In this document: piece after piece, positions 31,423-39,778 of the stretch
Numbering within the stretch: the stretch's first letter is position 1
Layout: every line of letters starts with the position of its first letter
Source of the DNA: RGIG5472 sp051867615
GTDB lineage: Bacteria; Bacillota; Clostridia; Oscillospirales; Oscillospiraceae
Length of the DNA: 46,998 nt
Direction: 5' to 3'
Assembly (NCBI GenBank): GCA_051867615.1
Contig: JBJDYU010000046.1
Span: 1-46,998 of the forward strand
The notes under the pieces: generated by a model
What the model was told of the DNA's origin: nothing
What the model saw: the letters and a program-made list of their open reading frames with translations, nothing else
The model's database searches: none
Translations under genes and position numbers: made by a program

Positions 31423-33426
31423 ATGGCGAAGACCACGAAAAAGGAATACGGCAACGAGAGCATCTCCCAGCTCAAGGGGGCGGACCGGGTCCGCAGGCGT
31501 CCGGGGGTCATCTTCGGCTCGGACGGGCTGGAGGGCTGCGAACACGCGGTGTTCGAGATCCTCTCCAACTCCATCGACGAGGCCCGGGAGGGACACGGCA
31601 AGCTCATCACCGTCACCCGCTACCTCGACCACAGCGTGGAGGTGGAGGACAACGGCCGCGGCTGCCCGGTGGACTGGAACGCCCGGGAGCAGCGGTACAA
31701 CTGGGAGCTGGTCTACTGCGAGCTGTACGCCGGCGGCAAGTACAACAACAACGAGGGCGACAACTACGAGTACTCTCTGGGCCTGAACGGCCTTGGCTCC
31801 TGCGCCACGCAGTACGCCTCCCGCTATATGGACGTCACCGTCTGGCGGGACGGCAACAAGTACAGCCTTCATTTCGAGCGGGGCGAGGTCACGGGGAAAA
31901 AGGGCCAGGAGCTGAAGATCGAGCCCACCGACCGGGGCAAGCGGACGGGCACCCTGACCCGCTGGCTGCCGGATCTGGAGGTCTTTACCGACATCGACAT
32001 CCCGGCGGCGTATTTCACCGACGTCTGCCGCCGCCAGGCGGTGGTGAACGCGGGGCTGACCTTCCGCTTCCGCGACGAGGTGAAGCCGGGGAAGTTCGAA
32101 ACGCAGGATTTCCTGTATGAAAACGGCATCGCGGACTATGTGGCGGAGCTGGCGGGGGACGCGCCCCTGACCCAGCCCGTGTTCTGGGAGACGGAGCGCC
32201 GGGGCCGGGACCGGGAGGATAAGGACGAGTACAAGGTGAAGCTCTCCGTTTCCTGCTGCTTCTCCGCCCGGGTCCACACCATTGAACATTATCATAACTC
32301 CAGCTGGCTGGAGCATGGCGGCAGCCCGGAAAAGGCCACGAAAAACGCCTTCGTCTCCGCCATCGACACCTATCTTAAAAATAACAACAAGTACCAGAAG
32401 GGGGAGAGCCGTCTCACCTGGGCGGACGTGGAGGACTGCCTGGTGCTGGTGAGCAACAACTTCTCCACCCAGACCTCCTACGAGAACCAGACGAAGAAGT
32501 CCATCACCAACCGTTTCGTGCAGGAGGCCATGACGGACTTCCTAAAGAGCCGGCTTGAGATCTATTTCATCGAAAACCGCTTTGACGCGGAGAAGATCGC
32601 CGAGCAGGTCCTCATCAACAAGCGCAGCCGCGAGAGCGCGGAGAAGCAGCGGCTGAACATCAAAAAGAAGCTCAGCGGCAGCATGGATATTTCCAACCGC
32701 GTGGAAAAGTTTGTGGACTGCCGCACCCGGGACGTCAGCCGCCGGGAGATCTACATCGTGGAGGGCGACTCCGCCCTCGGCGCCTGCAAGCAGAGCCGCA
32801 ACGCGGAATTTCAGGGGCTGATGCCCGTCCGGGGCAAGATCCTCAACTGCCTGAAGGCGGACTACGCCCGCATTTTCAAAAGCGAGATCATCACGGACCT
32901 GCTGAAGGTCCTGGGCTGCGGCGTGGAGGTGCAGGACAAGCGGGTGAAGGACATCAACGCCTTCGACCTTTCTAACCTCCGCTGGAACAAGGTCATCATC
33001 TGCACCGATGGCGACGTGGACGGCTTCCAGATCCGGACGCTGATCCTGACCATGATCTACCGCCTCTGTCCGACGCTCATCCGGGAGGGCTACGTCTACA
33101 TCGCGGAGACGCCGCTGTTTGAGATCGGCTGCGGGGAAAAGACCTGGTTTGCCTACTCCGACAAGGAAAAGGCGGAGATCTGCGCGGAGCTTGAGGGCAA
33201 GCGCTACACCGTGCAGCGCAGCAAGGGCCTTGGCGAAAACGACCCGGAGATGATGTGGCTCACCACCATGAACCCGGAGACGCGGCGGCTCATCAAGGTC
33301 ATGCCGGAGGACGCGGAGCGGACAGGCGAGGTCTTTGACCTGCTGCTGGGCGACAACCTCCAGGGCCGCAAGGACCATATCGCGGAGAACGGGTATAAGT
33401 ATCTCGATCTGGCGGATATCTCGTGA
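31423..33426 (+). CDS. parE: Type IIA topoisomerase ATPase subunit (ParE/GyrB-like, divergent)
   Basis: A 667-residue ATPase subunit of a type IIA topoisomerase. The GHKL ATP site has EILSNSIDEA (Asn49), VEDNGRG and the QTK loop (NQTKKSI); the glycine-rich GLHGVG motif reads GLNGLGSCATQ. The TOPRIM domain has Glu447 in VEGDSALG and DGDVDG at 529-534, where most GyrB/ParE have DADVDG, plus PVRGKILN. These departures mark a divergent lineage. It is paired with a ParC/GyrA-like gene 370 bases downstream, so it likely forms a topoisomerase IV-type enzyme for decatenation. The symbol is by similarity. The true chromosomal gyrB is not in the window. Confidence 0.88.
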   Translation: MAKTTKKEYGNESISQLKGADRVRRRPGVIFGSDGLEGCEHAVFEILSNSIDEAREGHGKLITVTRYLDHSVEVEDNGRGCPVDWNAREQRYNWELVYCELYAGGKYNNNEGDNYEYSLGLNGLGSCATQYASRYMDVTVWRDGNKYSLHFERGEVTGKKGQELKIEPTDRGKRTGTLTRWLPDLEVFTDIDIPAAYFTDVCRRQAVVNAGLTFRFRDEVKPGKFETQDFLYENGIADYVAELAGDAPLTQPVFWETERRGRDREDKDEYKVKLSVSCCFSARVHTIEHYHNSSWLEHGGSPEKATKNAFVSAIDTYLKNNNKYQKGESRLTWADVEDCLVLVSNNFSTQTSYENQTKKSITNRFVQEAMTDFLKSRLEIYFIENRFDAEKIAEQVLINKRSRESAEKQRLNIKKKLSGSMDISNRVEKFVDCRTRDVSRREIYIVEGDSALGACKQSRNAEFQGLMPVRGKILNCLKADYARIFKSEIITDLLKVLGCGVEVQDKRVKDINAFDLSNLRWNKVIICTDGDVDGFQIRTLILTMIYRLCPTLIREGYVYIAETPLFEIGCGEKTWFAYSDKEKAEICAELEGKRYTVQRSKGLGENDPEMMWLTTMNPETRRLIKVMPEDAERTGEVFDLLLGDNLQGRKDHIAENGYKYLDLADIS

Positions 33427-33467
33427 CCGCCGGACACCATTTCATTTCGACGCAGGGAGGAAACGGC

Positions 33468-33755
33468 ATGGACGGCATCGTGCTGCACGTATACTATACC
33501 GGCGAGGCGGAGGGCCTCCGGGACTTTTTGCGGGGGATGCGGGAAAGCGGCCTGCAGCAGGGCGTGCGGGAGGAGGACGGCTGCGGCCAGTACGACTACT
33601 TTCTCCCGGCGGAGGGCGGCAATACCCTTTTGCTTTTGGAGCGCTGGCGGGACGCGGAGGCGCTCACGGCCCATCTCGCCCGGCCCCGCATGGGGGAGAT
33701 TCGGGCGCTGAAGGAGCGCTGCGGTCTTGTAAGCCGCATGGAGCGCTACGAATAA
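33468..33755 (+). CDS. Small ABM-fold protein (antibiotic biosynthesis monooxygenase-like)
   Basis: A 95-residue dimeric alpha+beta-barrel type protein. The pattern IVLHVYYTGEAEGLRDFLRGM, then EEDGCGQYDYFL, then LLLLERWRDAEALTAHLARP is characteristic of the ABM/YgiN group, whose members act on quinones, haem or other small substrates, or have no known reaction. ATG 33468 follows AGGGAGG by eight bases. It sits between the two topoisomerase subunits, 41 bases after one and 40 before the other, and is co-transcribed with them. No functional link to DNA topology is known to me. Confidence 0.8.
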   Translation: MDGIVLHVYYTGEAEGLRDFLRGMRESGLQQGVREEDGCGQYDYFLPAEGGNTLLLLERWRDAEALTAHLARPRMGEIRALKERCGLVSRMERYE

Positions 33756-33795
33756 AGCACGACACCAACTATCATAAGGAGCAGAGGACGACGCT

Positions 33796-36048
33796 ATGGC
33801 AAGGAAGAAACAGCCGGAAAAGGAAATCAACCGGGAGATGAACCCCAACGTCATGGGCCTGCGGGCCGACACGCTGGAGCAGCCCATCACGGACACCCTC
33901 GAGACGAACTATATGCCCTACGCCATGAGCGTCATCGTCTCCCGGGCCATCCCGGAGATCGACGGCTTCAAGCCCTCCCACCGCAAGCTCCTCTATACCA
34001 TGTATAAAATGGGCCTGCTCACGGGCCCACGCACCAAGAGCGCCAACATCGTGGGCCAGACCATGAAGCTGAACCCCCACGGCGACGGCGCCATTTACGA
34101 GACCATGGTGCGGCTGAGCCGCGGCTACGGCGCGCTGCTGCACCCCTTTGTGGACAGCAAGGGCAACTTCGGCAAGGTCTATTCCCGGGACATGGCCTAC
34201 GCCGCCAGCCGCTACACGGAGGCAAAGCTCGCCCCCATCTGCGCGGAGCTGTTCCGGGACATCGATCAGGACGCGGTGGACTTCGTGGACAACTACGACA
34301 ACAAGCTCAAGGAGCCGTCGCTGCTGCCCACCTCCTTCCCCAACATCCTCGTCAGCGCCAACCAGGGCATCGCCGTGGGCATGGCCTCGCAGCTCTGCGG
34401 CTTTAACCTGAAGGAGGTCTGCGAGACCACCATCGCCTACCTCAAAAACCCGGACTGCACGATCTCCGACACGCTGCTCGCGCCGGACTTCCCCACGGGC
34501 GGCGAGCTGCTCTGCGAGCCGGAGGAGCTGGAGCGGGTCTACCGCACCGGCCGGGGCGGCGTGCGGGTGCGGGCCAAGTGGCGCTATGTACAAAAGGAAA
34601 ACCTCATCGAGGTCTATGAGATCCCCTACTCCACCACCATCGAGGCGATCCTCGATAAGGTGGCGGAGCTGATCCGCGCGGGCAAGATCCGGGAGATCGC
34701 GGATATGCGGGACGAGACGGACCTTTCCGGCCTCAAGCTCGCCATCGACCTAAAGCGCGGCACCGACCCGGAAAAGCTCATGCAGAAGCTGTTCCGCCAG
34801 ACGCCGCTGCAGGACACCGTCAGCTGCAACTTCAACGTCCTCGTGGGGGGTATGCCCCGGGTCATGGGTGTGCGGGAGCTTCTGGAGGAGTGGACCGCCT
34901 GGCGCACGGAGTGCGTCCGCCGCCGCATCTACTTTGCCCTGCAGAAGAAAAAGGACAAGCTGCACCTGCTCAAGGGCCTCAAGCGCATCCTGCTTGACAT
35001 CGACAAGGCGGTGCGCATCATCCGGGAGACGGAGAGCGAGGCCGAGGTGGTGCCGAACCTGATGATCGGCTTCGGCATCGACGAGGTGCAGGCGGAGTTC
35101 GTGGCGGAGATCAAGCTGCGCAACATCAACAAGGAGTACATCCTGAAAAAGACGGCGGAGGTGGACGATCTCCGGGACGAGATCGACGATCTGGAGGACA
35201 CGCTGGCAAAGCCCCAGCGGGTGAAGAAGATCCTCATCTCGGAGCTGACGGCGGTGATAGAGAAGTACGCCGTCCCCCGCCGCACGGAGATCGTCTATGC
35301 CGGCGAGCTGCCGGAGGAGGAAGAAAAAACGGCGGCGGAGGATTATCCCGTCTGCGTGTTCCTCTCCCGGGGCGGCTATTTCAAGAAGATCACGCCGCTG
35401 TCTCTCCGCATGGGCGGCGAGCAGAAGTATAAGGAGGACGACGGCCTCCGCCAGCGCTTCGAGACCATGAACAGCAGCGAGATCATGTTCTTCACCGACC
35501 GCGCCCAGGTCTACAAGACCCGCCTGAGCGAGTTTGAGGACACCAAGGCCTCGGCGCTGGGCGACTACCTCCCGGCGAAGCTGGGGATGGAGAGCGGGGA
35601 GAACGTGCTTTACGCCGTGCTGCCCGGGGACTACAGGGGCAGTATGCTGTTCTTCTTTGAAAACGGCAAGTGCGCCCGCATCGCCCTCTCCGCCTATCAG
35701 ACGGTGTCCAACCGCCGCCGGCTCACCGGGGCGTACAGCGACAAGGCCCCTCTCGCGGCTATGCTGTATCTCGCGGAGGACAGGGAGGTCGCCGTCTACT
35801 CCACGGAGCCGCGGGCGCTCATTTTCCACACCGCCCTCCTCGCCCCCAAGACCACCCGCAACAGCCAGGGCGTGGCGGTGCTGACGCTGAAGAAAAAGCA
35901 CACCCTGGCCCGGGCCGCCTTTGTGGAGGAGACGGGTATCGTGAGCCACAGCCGCTACCGCGGGCGCAGCATTCCCGCGGCCGGAGCGCTTTTGAAGGAA
36001 GAGGACAGCGAGGATAAGCAGCTGAGCCTGCTGGGAGGAGAGGAATAA
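33796..36048 (+). CDS. parC: Type IIA topoisomerase cleavage subunit (ParC/GyrA-like, divergent)
   Basis: A 750-residue DNA-cleaving subunit. The catalytic tyrosine is Tyr140 in ASRYTEAKLAP. The winged-helix region has FKPSHRKLLYTMY, and the quinolone-contact helix reads NPHGDGAIYETMV (94-106). A coiled coil (about 420-490) and a shortened C-terminal domain follow, without the GyrA-box expected of a gyrase, so topoisomerase IV-like decatenation is favoured. In E. coli GyrA the two key quinolone residues are Ser and Asp; here they are Gly98 and Glu102. LUD starts one base after its stop, suggesting co-transcription. Confidence 0.88.
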   Translation: MARKKQPEKEINREMNPNVMGLRADTLEQPITDTLETNYMPYAMSVIVSRAIPEIDGFKPSHRKLLYTMYKMGLLTGPRTKSANIVGQTMKLNPHGDGAIYETMVRLSRGYGALLHPFVDSKGNFGKVYSRDMAYAASRYTEAKLAPICAELFRDIDQDAVDFVDNYDNKLKEPSLLPTSFPNILVSANQGIAVGMASQLCGFNLKEVCETTIAYLKNPDCTISDTLLAPDFPTGGELLCEPEELERVYRTGRGGVRVRAKWRYVQKENLIEVYEIPYSTTIEAILDKVAELIRAGKIREIADMRDETDLSGLKLAIDLKRGTDPEKLMQKLFRQTPLQDTVSCNFNVLVGGMPRVMGVRELLEEWTAWRTECVRRRIYFALQKKKDKLHLLKGLKRILLDIDKAVRIIRETESEAEVVPNLMIGFGIDEVQAEFVAEIKLRNINKEYILKKTAEVDDLRDEIDDLEDTLAKPQRVKKILISELTAVIEKYAVPRRTEIVYAGELPEEEEKTAAEDYPVCVFLSRGGYFKKITPLSLRMGGEQKYKEDDGLRQRFETMNSSEIMFFTDRAQVYKTRLSEFEDTKASALGDYLPAKLGMESGENVLYAVLPGDYRGSMLFFFENGKCARIALSAYQTVSNRRRLTGAYSDKAPLAAMLYLAEDREVAVYSTEPRALIFHTALLAPKTTRNSQGVAVLTLKKKHTLARAAFVEETGIVSHSRYRGRSIPAAGALLKEEDSEDKQLSLLGGEE

Positions 36049-36049
36049 G

Positions 36050-36652
36050 ATGGACTTTACGAAAGTAACGGAAAACCTGAAAAAGCGTGGCTTCACGGTC
36101 AGGACCTTTGCCACCGCCGCCGAGGCGGCGGATTACCTTGACGGAGCCATCGACGGCGTCTCCGTGGCCTTCGGCGGCAGCATGACGCTGCAGCAGCTGG
36201 GTCTGGCGGAGCGGCTGGAGGGGCATAATGAGCTTTTCTGGCACTGGCAGGTGCCGGAGGGCGGCAGCACGGCGGAAGTGCTCTCCGCCGCCGCCTCGGC
36301 GCAGGTGTACGTCACCTCTGTCAACGCGCTGGCGGAGACCGGCGAGCTGATCAATATCGACGGCACGGGCAACCGTGTGGCAGGCACCCTCTACGGGCAT
36401 GAGAAGGTCTATTTCGTGGCGGGCCGCAACAAGCTGGCGGCGAACTTCCACGAGGCGCTCTGGCGGGCGAGGAACATCGCCGCGCCGCTGAACGCCAAAC
36501 GGCTGGGCCGCCATACCCCCTGCGTGGCGGGCGGTCGCTGCTTTGACTGCGACAGCCCCGAGCGCATCTGCAAGGGCCTGACGGTGCTGTGGCAGAAGAT
36601 GGGCTCGTGCGAGATGGAAGTGGTCCTCATCGACGAGGAGCTGGGATATTAA
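36050..36652 (+). CDS. LUD-domain protein (lactate-utilisation-like)
   Basis: A 200-residue LUD-domain protein (DUF162/LutC-like fold, related to the NagB/CoA-transferase group). The glycine-rich strand VAFGGSMTLQQLGL and the segment VTSVNALAETGELINIDGTGNRVAGTLYGHEKVYFVAGRNKLA are characteristic, as is a late Cys cluster (CVAGGRCFDCDSPERIC). Stand-alone LUD proteins of this length are common in clostridia and their reaction is not established. It is separated by one base from the topoisomerase subunit gene. Confidence 0.85.
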   Translation: MDFTKVTENLKKRGFTVRTFATAAEAADYLDGAIDGVSVAFGGSMTLQQLGLAERLEGHNELFWHWQVPEGGSTAEVLSAAASAQVYVTSVNALAETGELINIDGTGNRVAGTLYGHEKVYFVAGRNKLAANFHEALWRARNIAAPLNAKRLGRHTPCVAGGRCFDCDSPERICKGLTVLWQKMGSCEMEVVLIDEELGY

Positions 36653-36701
36653 GCGTCCGGAGGGGCCGAAGCGGCGGAGGATGGAAGAAGGGAGGCACGC
36701 C

Positions 36702-37361
36702 ATGAAAAAGATACGCGCGCTGGCGCTCATGCTGGCGGCGGCGCTGCTGCTGACGGGCTGCTCTGCGCTTTTGGAGCGGCAGTACAGCGTGGCGGAGCCT
36801 CACAGCGAGAAGTACCGGGAACCCGGGGACGGCAGCGTTCTCCGGGCGGAGGACTATCAGGAACTGGTGAACGATATCCTGACCCTCGTCGCCGCCCACA
36901 CGGAGGAGAGCGTCATCCGCCTGTATATGACGGACAGCACGGCTATGGAGGCGGAAACGCTGCTGGAGGAGGCCTGCCGGGAGGTGCAGGAGGAGACCGC
37001 CGCGGGCGCCTACGCGGTGGAGTACCTGACCTATACCATCTCCGAGACGCCGGCCTACCGGGAGGCGCGGCTGAGCATCCGCTACCGCCGCACGGCGGAG
37101 CAGTATGCCTCCATCGTCAGCGTCACCTCCGCCGGCGCCATCGGGGACCTGCTGCGGGGCGCGGTGGAGGCCGGGAAGGAGGAACTGGTGCTGCGCACCC
37201 GCTACTTCACCGGCACGGAGGAGGAGATCCGGACGCTCCTGCAGGAGCTGGATGAGAGCTATAACGGCCCGGAGGCAGGCGGCTGGACGGTGACGTTTTA
37301 TCCCGGCCAGGGAGAGAACCGCATCATCGAGTTTTTGCTGCCCCAGAGCGGCAGCGAATAA
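36702..37361 (+). CDS. Lipoprotein of unknown function
   Basis: A 219-residue protein beginning MKKIRALALMLAAALLLTGC, a clear lipoprotein signal with lipobox LTGC. The mature region is acidic, helical in pattern, and ends with a segment VTFYPGQGENRIIEFLL. No domain is recognised. ATG 36702 follows GGGAGG; an in-frame ATG seven codons earlier lacks a ribosome site. It is last in the topoisomerase-LUD run and precedes the tRNA-Gly promoter. Confidence 0.8.
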   Translation: MKKIRALALMLAAALLLTGCSALLERQYSVAEPHSEKYREPGDGSVLRAEDYQELVNDILTLVAAHTEESVIRLYMTDSTAMEAETLLEEACREVQEETAAGAYAVEYLTYTISETPAYREARLSIRYRRTAEQYASIVSVTSAGAIGDLLRGAVEAGKEELVLRTRYFTGTEEEIRTLLQELDESYNGPEAGGWTVTFYPGQGENRIIEFLLPQSGSE

Positions 37362-37375
37362 ATGCGAAAAAGAGC

Positions 37376-37404
37376 TTGACAAAACAATAGCGGTTTGCTA
37401 AAAT
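37376..37404 (+). promoter_or_regulatory. tRNA-Gly promoter
   Basis: TTGACA at 37376-37381, 17 bases, TAAAAT at 37399-37404. Confidence 0.8.
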
Positions 37405-37416
37405 CACTATTGTTCT

Positions 37417-37492
37417 GCGGGCGTAGCTCATCTGGTAGAGCGCCACCTTGCCAAGGTGGAGGTAGCGAGTTCGAGCCTCGTCGCCCGCTCCA
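37417..37492 (+). tRNA. tRNA-Gly (GCC)
   Basis: A 76-nt cloverleaf with encoded CCA. Acceptor GCGGGCG pairs with CGCCCGC. The anticodon stem CCACC/GGTGG encloses loop TTGCCAA with GCC at 37450-37452. T-arm GTTCGAGCC is present. Confidence 0.97.
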
Positions 37493-37496
37493 TGAA

Positions 37497-37537
37497 AAAC
37501 GGCTTGTCTTTTTTAGACAGGCCGTTTCTTTTTTTGC
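37497..37537 (+). terminator. Terminator after tRNA-Gly
   Basis: A 13-bp stem (37497-37509 with 37515-37527, one G-T pair) overlaps TTTCTTTTTTT. Confidence 0.8.
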
Positions 37538-37576
37538 ACAAAAACAGCGGCGGAGCCTTTGGCTCCGCCGCTGTTT
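37538..37576 (-). terminator. Terminator of the third XRE-membrane gene
   Basis: A perfect 16-bp stem (37542-37557 with 37561-37576). The T-run on the minus strand is short (TTTTGTG). Confidence 0.65.
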
Positions 37577-37581
37577 CCTGT

Positions 37582-38091
37582 TCACTTTTCCCGGTGCAGC
37601 AGCCGCAGCTTGAAAGCCCGTATCCGGGACATATAGCGGCTGGTGTAGAGCGCTCCCATCAGCAGCGTGCCGAGCACCAGCCCCAGCAGGAAGCCCGCCG
37701 GGCCGCTCCAGGGACCCTCCGCCGCGAGGCCCTGCATCTCCAGGACCATGTACACCAGCAGGGCGGCCACGTCCGCGAGAAAGACATAGTGGATGCGCCG
37801 GGAAAAGGCCAGGTTTCCCTGGCTGCTGTAATCCGCCACCTTCAGCAGCGCCTCGCCGCTTTTTTCCTCCCGGCTCTCCGGCTTTCGCTCGCCGTCCAGA
37901 AGCTCCTCCACGCCGACGCCGAAGTATTCCGCCAGCTCCATCAGCAGATCGAAATCCGGCAGATTGACCCCGTTTTCCCAGCGGGAGACGCTCCGGTTGC
38001 TCACGCCGGCTTTCTCCGCCAGCTGCTCCTGCGTCAGGCCGCGCTCGGTGCGAAGCTCCCGTAAAAAGCGGCCCGTCTTTTTCTGATCCAT
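37582..38091 (-). CDS. XRE-family regulator with C-terminal membrane domain
   Basis: A 169-residue protein. Residues 5-66 are a helix-turn-helix (LRELRTERGLTQEQLAEKAGVSNRSVSRWENGVNLPD), followed by a linker and two or three hydrophobic segments (IHYVFLADVAALLVYMVLEM and GPAGFLLGLVLGTLLMGALY). It resembles the other two XRE-membrane genes in layout but is shorter. ATG 38091 follows AGGAGGAG. A possible -10 TATACT lies at 38122-38117 on the minus strand with no clear -35. Targets unknown. Confidence 0.85.
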   Translation of the reverse strand: MDQKKTGRFLRELRTERGLTQEQLAEKAGVSNRSVSRWENGVNLPDFDLLMELAEYFGVGVEELLDGERKPESREEKSGEALLKVADYSSQGNLAFSRRIHYVFLADVAALLVYMVLEMQGLAAEGPWSGPAGFLLGLVLGTLLMGALYTSRYMSRIRAFKLRLLHREK

Positions 38092-38176
38092 CGTTTTCTC
38101 TCCTCCTTTGACAGGAAGTATAGCCCCTCCCGGAGCGAAAGTACAGGACACAGCGCGGGAATGAGCCGTTTTGGCG

Positions 38177-38208
38177 AAAAAAGCGGCGAAGCCTTTGGCT
38201 CCGCCGCT
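38177..38208 (-). terminator. Terminator of the YitT-family gene
   Basis: A 12-bp stem (38182-38193 with 38197-38208, one G-T pair) followed on the minus strand by TTTTTT. Its core AGCGGCG...CGCCGCT is shared with the terminator at 37542-37576. Confidence 0.75.
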
Positions 38209-38237
38209 ATGTACATGATGGGATACCTGCCCGAAGC

Positions 38238-39119
38238 TCAGCTCAGCTTCCGGGCGTAGTTGCCGTAGATCTGCACGCCCTCCTGCACGGTGACGAAGGC
38301 GTGGGGGTCGATCTCGTACACCGACTGGCGCAGGTCGTCCAGCTCGTATTTGGAGGTGCAGATGCAGAACACATGGAGCGGGTCGCCGGTGTAGGCGCCG
38401 CTGCCGTCCCAGCAGGTGATGCCGCGGCCCAGCTTCTCCGTCAGCCGGTGAGGCACCGTGGGGTCGGAGGCCTTGGTGAAGATCATGACCTGCATATTGA
38501 TGTTCTGCTGGTGGAAGCGGTCCGTCACGAGACAGAAGGCCGCGGTGTAGACCACGGAGTAGACCACCGTCTCCAGCGGGAAAAGGAAGAAGCAGCAGAC
38601 GTACAGCAGCACGTTCGCCACCATGCCGAAGCGGCCCACGGTGATCCAGCGCACCCGCTTGGAGATGGCGAGGCCCACGATGTCGATGCCGCCGAGAGAG
38701 CCGCCGCAGGTCAGCGTCAGGCCGAAGCCCACGCCGCAGACCAGCGCGCCCAGCAGCGTGCAGGTCAGCCTGTCCGCCAGCAGCGGCGCCGCCGGAATGG
38801 GGATCAGGGACGCCGCCAGGGAGTAGACGGAGAGGTACAGTACCGTGCAGCCCACAAAGCGCTTGCCCAGCACCCGGTAGGCGATGAAGAAAATGGGGAT
38901 GTTCATCACATAGTAGATGATGTTGGCGATATCCACCTGAAAGGTCATGTGCAGGGCGCTCTCCACCAGCGTCCGGAACATCTGCGCATAGCCCAGCAGC
39001 CCGGCGGTGTACAGGTCCAGCGGCACGATGAGCACGTTCATGCCGAAGGCGAACAGCAGCGCGCCAAGGCAGCCTGTGAGCACGCGGAAGCCGGAACGAT
39101 GGAGGGAAGCATACAGCAT
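38238..39119 (-). CDS. YitT-family membrane protein with DUF2179 domain
   Basis: A 293-residue membrane protein with about five hydrophobic segments in the first 200 residues and a soluble C-terminal domain. Family features are LFAFGMNVLIVPLDLYTAGLLGYAQM, GVGFGLTLTCGGSLGGIDIVGLAISKR, and in the C-terminal DUF2179 part VMIFTKASD and GITCWDGSGAYTGDPLHVFCIC. The transported substrate, if any, is not known. ATG 39119 follows GGAGGTACC. The promoter lies at 39170-39197, and a 14-bp palindrome lies between promoter and start. Confidence 0.9.
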   Translation of the reverse strand: MLYASLHRSGFRVLTGCLGALLFAFGMNVLIVPLDLYTAGLLGYAQMFRTLVESALHMTFQVDIANIIYYVMNIPIFFIAYRVLGKRFVGCTVLYLSVYSLAASLIPIPAAPLLADRLTCTLLGALVCGVGFGLTLTCGGSLGGIDIVGLAISKRVRWITVGRFGMVANVLLYVCCFFLFPLETVVYSVVYTAAFCLVTDRFHQQNINMQVMIFTKASDPTVPHRLTEKLGRGITCWDGSGAYTGDPLHVFCICTSKYELDDLRQSVYEIDPHAFVTVQEGVQIYGNYARKLS

Positions 39120-39143
39120 AGCGGTACCTCCGGCCCTGCGGAC

Positions 39144-39197
39144 TTTCCCATGGGAAACGGGCCAAATCCATTATAGGACAAGTTTCGGCAAAGTCAA
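39144..39197 (-). promoter_or_regulatory. YitT-gene promoter and operator-like palindrome
   Basis: On the minus strand TTGACT (39197-39192), 16 bases, TATAAT (39175-39170). TTTCCCATGGGAAA at 39144-39157 is a perfect 14-base palindrome just downstream of the expected start of transcription, flanked by GGCCC and GGGCC arms. Confidence 0.6.
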
Positions 39198-39261
39198 TAG
39201 AGCCGTTCCCCTCCGCCCCCGCGGGAAATTTGATGCCCCTCGCGATTTTTTTGCGCCGCCG

Positions 39262-39555
39262 TCAGAAGCCGTATTGCAGGCAGCGGCGGAGCCGCTTCTC
39301 CGCCCGGGCGATGGTGCGGGAGACGGTGGAAGTGGCCACGCCCAGTTCCCGGGCGATCTGGCGCATGGACTTGCCCTCGTCGAAATGCATCCGCAGCAGC
39401 TCCGCCTGCCGGGGCGTCAGCTCGTTGGCCCGGGCCAGACGCAGGTTCCGGCGCAGCCGCTCCAGCGTCTCGCTGTTGTCCGCCTGATTGTCGCGGTCCC
39501 ACTGCGCCAGCTCGGCGTAGATGCCGCCGGGGCCGTCAAAGCGTATATTTCTCAT
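39262..39555 (-). CDS. Sigma-70 region 4-like DNA-binding protein
   Basis: A 97-residue protein consisting mainly of a sigma-70 region 4 helix-turn-helix: LTPRQAELLRMHFDEGKSMRQIARELGVATSTVSRTIARAEKRLRRC. There is no region 2, so it cannot act as a complete sigma factor; it may work with a partner or as a DNA-binding regulator. ATG 39555 is chosen, 11 bases after AGGAG; an in-frame ATG seven codons earlier lacks a ribosome site. It overlaps the end of the coiled-coil gene by 20 bases and is last of a three-gene run. Confidence 0.8.
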   Translation of the reverse strand: MRNIRFDGPGGIYAELAQWDRDNQADNSETLERLRRNLRLARANELTPRQAELLRMHFDEGKSMRQIARELGVATSTVSRTIARAEKRLRRCLQYGF

Positions 39556-39778
39556 TTTTGTGATAGCTCCTGTCATAGTAATGGCGGGAAAGCGCGGTCA
39601 GCTCCCGCATCTCCCGCAGCAGCGGGGCCAGCGCCGCGGCCCGCTGCCGCAGGCGCAGCTTCTCCTCCTCGTTTGCCGCCAGCTTTTCCGCCTGGCGCAG
39701 CTCCCGCAGCCGCAGGCGCAGCCGCTGGGCGCTGTCTTCGTAGTAAAAGGATAATTCATAGAGCGTCAAAAGCGTCAT
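39536..39778 (-). CDS. Small charged coiled-coil protein
   Basis: An 80-residue protein dominated by Arg, Leu, Glu and Ala in a heptad-like pattern (QRLRLRLRELRQAEKLAANEEEKLRLRQRAAAL is one long helix) with a YY-rich start and end (SFYYEDSA, RHYYDRSYH). No family recognised. ATG 39778 follows GAAGGAG. It overlaps both neighbours: the upstream zinc-ribbon gene by 23 bases and the downstream region-4-like gene by 20, so the three are translationally coupled. Confidence 0.72.
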   Translation of the reverse strand: MTLLTLYELSFYYEDSAQRLRLRLRELRQAEKLAANEEEKLRLRQRAAALAPLLREMRELTALSRHYYDRSYHKNEKYTL

